7,856 nt of DNA, taken from contig QIHS01000397.1 of assembly GCA_003229095.1 (NCBI GenBank), forward strand, positions 1-7,856. Reading direction: 5' to 3'. The first letter of the stretch is position 1, and each line of letters opens with the position of its first letter. Made by a program: the position numbers and the translations under genes. The stretch comes from Woeseia sp. (GTDB taxonomy: Bacteria; Pseudomonadota; Gammaproteobacteria; Steroidobacterales; Woeseiaceae). The notes under the pieces were generated by a model. That model searched no databases, was not told the DNA's origin, and was given only the letters and a program-made list of their open reading frames with translations. Of this stretch, positions 5,774 through 7,856 are shown in pieces.

Positions 5774-7455
5774 GAAGGCGACAGCGGCGGCAGTGTCTCA
5801 CCTGGCCGCTGTTCTGCACCTGCTGACAACACTGAGAATGAACGCATTGATTTTGCCAGCGCGTCACCATCCCAGGTTTTCTTACCCGGGCCATAGCTTA
5901 CGCTGCACAGCGCCTCCAGTTGTGTAGACAATGGCAACGATACACGGTGCGCAATCTCGCCAACGCTTCGCGGCGGTGCATCCGGCCATTGCAATTTTGC
6001 CCATTCCAGCAGATTCGATTTGACGCCGGCTGCGTCAACAGCAAGCGCCGCTTTCCGCGCTGCTTTCATGAGATTCGCTTGCTGTTTGTGAATAGGAGGT
6101 GCCTGTGGTTCTCTGGGCATGTTGTCCGCAGGACGGCGCGACCACCACCAGGCAATCAAGGTCATGATCCACGTCGCGGCGAACGCGATGCTGACATAGC
6201 GCCAGAAATCACTGTAAAGAATCTCTGCTGGCAGCCCGATTTCGTCAGCCACAGGCAGGTCCTCAGCAGCGACGGGCGCAGGCAAGGGATTTTGCGAAGG
6301 AAGGATAGTCAGTATCGATTCTGGCAAGGTCGCCACCTGCCACTCTCCCGCAACGATATTCCACCAGGGCAGTTCGACCGCGGGCATCACGATATCGCCC
6401 GCCGACACCCCAATCATCGCGTACTGGTCTCTGCGCACGGCTCGAATGCCGTCCGCTTCGGCTGAATCGCGAAAATCCGGTTTGTCCGGGTAAATTTTGA
6501 TGGCACCAGAAATTTCCGGCTCGAGCACCGGGATCTGTGTTGATAGTTGTCCGAGCGCGGTGACCGTAATGTGTCGTGTAATGGGCTCGCCCGCAAGCAA
6601 TCCCGCTGTCTCGCGTGACCAGGTTTCATTGAGCGTAACCGACCGTGCCGGAAACCATGCTGCGTCGGGAAATGCCGCGGGCGGCGGTTGAATGGGCTTC
6701 ACCAGCACGTCGATTGCGTCCGACTCAAATATTTTTCGCCCGGTAATACGACCGTCACGCAAGACACGCGCTTCAAAACGTGCTGGCTCAATGGCGATGC
6801 TGCCACTCTCCTGCGGGAACAAAGCATAAACACGTTCAACAACCGTATAGGGCTTGCCATTGAGAATAGAATCGTAACTGCGTTCTTCGCCAACCGACTC
6901 CTGCAGCACGTCCACGCCACTAAAACTCGGGTCACTAAGGCGTGGTTGGCGGGTCGCAACCGCGCGATAGACTTTGACCTTGTAGAGCACCTGTGCCTGA
7001 ACAAACGTTTCGCTGTGATCAACTTCTGCCGTAACGAAAATATCTGCTTCGCCCGGTATCGCTGTGGACGGCGGCAGCACTCGAATCGGCACAGGTTCAC
7101 TTTGTTCTGATCCGATTCGAATCGGCGGAATGAGCAGGTTGCCTTCGCGTTTGGCCATCAGCACATACGTCCACGTTCGTGAACGTGTTATCTGGCCGTT
7201 GACGATACTCGTATTGCTGAGCTGGCTGCGCGTGCCAACGTAGAAATCCACATCCAGGTCGTCGGCGATTGGCTCAACATTGATCGCCGTGTCGACCGTA
7301 ATTCTCAGTGTGAACGATTCGTTCAACTCGACATTTGAACGATCGACAGCGGCAATGACCGCACCCTCGGCTGACAGCGCTGGCCACACGAACACTGCCA
7401 GCAACAGTACCGATACGAAATTTCGTCCCTGCCTGCTGAGCATTTTGGTCACCAT
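5770..7455 (-). CDS. batD: BatD-family membrane-anchored protein
   Basis: This 561-residue protein matches the architecture of BatD, a component of the Bat (Bacteroides aerotolerance) clusters that occur next to MoxR ATPases and VWA proteins. Its biochemical role is unsettled; an envelope stress or protein-assembly role is usually proposed. A signal peptide covers residues 1 to about 30 (SVLLLAVFVWPALSA). The large periplasmic part (about 31-415) is beta-rich and begins with the family-typical AVDRSNVELNESFTLRI. It includes LIPPIRIGSE, TVVERVYALFPQESGSIAIEPARFEARV and a WSRETAGLLAGEPITRHITVTALG segment. One transmembrane helix spans about 420-438, followed by Arg-Arg and a cytoplasmic helical tail of about 120 residues. 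ATG 7455 overlaps the stop of the upstream VWA/TPR-type gene by 7 nt; an in-frame GTG at 7452 would give a GTGA overlap. The two are clearly one operon, and dapB follows 20 nt downstream. Confidence 0.9.
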   Translation of the reverse strand: MVTKMLSRQGRNFVSVLLLAVFVWPALSAEGAVIAAVDRSNVELNESFTLRITVDTAINVEPIADDLDVDFYVGTRSQLSNTSIVNGQITRSRTWTYVLMAKREGNLLIPPIRIGSEQSEPVPIRVLPPSTAIPGEADIFVTAEVDHSETFVQAQVLYKVKVYRAVATRQPRLSDPSFSGVDVLQESVGEERSYDSILNGKPYTVVERVYALFPQESGSIAIEPARFEARVLRDGRITGRKIFESDAIDVLVKPIQPPPAAFPDAAWFPARSVTLNETWSRETAGLLAGEPITRHITVTALGQLSTQIPVLEPEISGAIKIYPDKPDFRDSAEADGIRAVRRDQYAMIGVSAGDIVMPAVELPWWNIVAGEWQVATLPESILTILPSQNPLPAPVAAEDLPVADEIGLPAEILYSDFWRYVSIAFAATWIMTLIAWWWSRRPADNMPREPQAPPIHKQQANLMKAARKAALAVDAAGVKSNLLEWAKLQWPDAPPRSVGEIAHRVSLPLSTQLEALCSVSYGPGKKTWDGDALAKSMRSFSVLSAGAEQRPGETLPPLSPS

Positions 7456-7856
7456 GGTTGTACCTCATCGTCTGGCCACAAACTGTTGCCATCCTGGTCT
7501 CTGCCCTGACGTTGATATTGATAACGAAACTTTCTGCGCAGCAGGCCACCCGGGTCATCCGGAATACGGCGCAGCCATTGTTCCATTGCCTGTTGTTGTT
7601 CCTGCGCACGACGCATAGCCTCAGCTTCGGCCTGCGTCATGCTCTCTTGTTCCTGGGCTTCGCCCGACTGCTCCTCGGCTTCCTGCGCAGCTCGCTCGAG
7701 TTCGGCCTGAATCGCCTCCATGTCTTCCTGGTTCGCGGCTTCCTCGTCACGAACAGACGAATCACCGGGCTCACCTTCTGAACCAGGGTCACCCGTCGCC
7801 CCTTCCTCGCCGGACTGATCCGATTCGCTCTGGCCCTCGGACTGCTCTGCGCCACC
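7449..7856 (-). CDS. C-terminal tail of a VWA/TPR-type Bat protein (partial)
   Basis: This is the 3' part of a gene that enters from the right edge; 135 codons before the stop (TGA at 7451-7449) are visible and the start is outside. The first part is low-complexity and rich in Gln, Glu, Ser, Gly and Ala, probably disordered and then helical (EAIQAELERAAQEAEEQ, MRRAQEQQQAMEQ). It ends in QWLRRIPDDPGGLLRRKFRY, the conserved tail that I recognise from Bat proteins with a von Willebrand A domain, TPR repeats and an acidic linker (BatB/BatC type). The VWA and TPR parts are not in the window, so the assignment rests on this tail and on the overlap with batD. An internal Met at 7721 is not the start, because the frame is open to the window edge. 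Confidence 0.8.
   Translation of the reverse strand, partial: GGAEQSEGQSESDQSGEEGATGDPGSEGEPGDSSVRDEEAANQEDMEAIQAELERAAQEAEEQSGEAQEQESMTQAEAEAMRRAQEQQQAMEQWLRRIPDDPGGLLRRKFRYQYQRQGRDQDGNSLWPDDEVQPW

Noticed and set aside
6688..7110. Open frames of 133-140 codons on both strands within batD
   Set aside because: They are shadows of batD. Their compositions are typical of out-of-frame translation and no motif or ribosome site supports them.
7560..7850. Repetitive-looking Gln/Glu/Gly-rich coding stretch as a tandem repeat or assembly artefact
   Set aside because: No exact repeat unit is visible, and such acidic linkers are normal before the conserved tail of VWA/TPR-type Bat proteins.

Overview
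This window looks like an ordinary chromosomal stretch from a Gram-negative proteobacterium, most likely a gammaproteobacterium of moderate G+C. The evidence is a signal-peptide protein with an OmpA-type peptidoglycan-binding domain, the succinylase branch of diaminopimelate (DAP)/lysine synthesis, and the end of a Bat (VWA/BatD) cluster. The lineage is inferred from gene content and protein style only. There is no rRNA, tRNA, CRISPR array, transposase or phage gene. Coding density is high and no gene-free stretch exceeds 300 bases.

Layout. (1) 31-1497 (+): exported OmpA-family protein with a long helical N-terminal part. (2) 1492-1661: a strongly palindromic intergenic element of about 170 bp that fills the gap between two convergent genes and supplies both of their stop codons. 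(3) 3256-1656 (-): a two-gene unit, a YigB-like HAD phosphatase followed by an alpha/beta hydrolase, coupled by a GTGA overlap. (4) 3257-3336: a short divergent intergenic region. (5) 3337-5020 (+): dapD then dapA. (6) 7856-4970 (-): the tail of a VWA/TPR-type Bat protein (cut by the window edge), batD, then dapB. The dapB gene runs tail to tail into dapA with a 51-nt antiparallel coding overlap.

How the genes work together. DapA condenses aspartate semialdehyde with pyruvate, DapB reduces the product, and DapD succinylates the tetrahydrodipicolinate. Three consecutive steps toward meso-DAP and lysine are therefore encoded within 2.5 kb, although dapB is on the opposite strand and lies downstream of batD. 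DAP is the cross-linking residue of Gram-negative peptidoglycan and the ligand of OmpA-type domains, so much of the window has a cell-envelope theme. The HAD/hydrolase pair has no clear link to that theme.

The most unusual signal is the nested palindrome at 1492-1661. Its end sequence recurs as a perfect 14-bp palindrome at 5760-5773, which again contains a gene's TAG stop codon. I see no convincing new multi-gene system here. The remaining points of interest are the dapA/dapB 3' overlap with an unusually short DapA, and the placement of dapB behind a Bat cluster.
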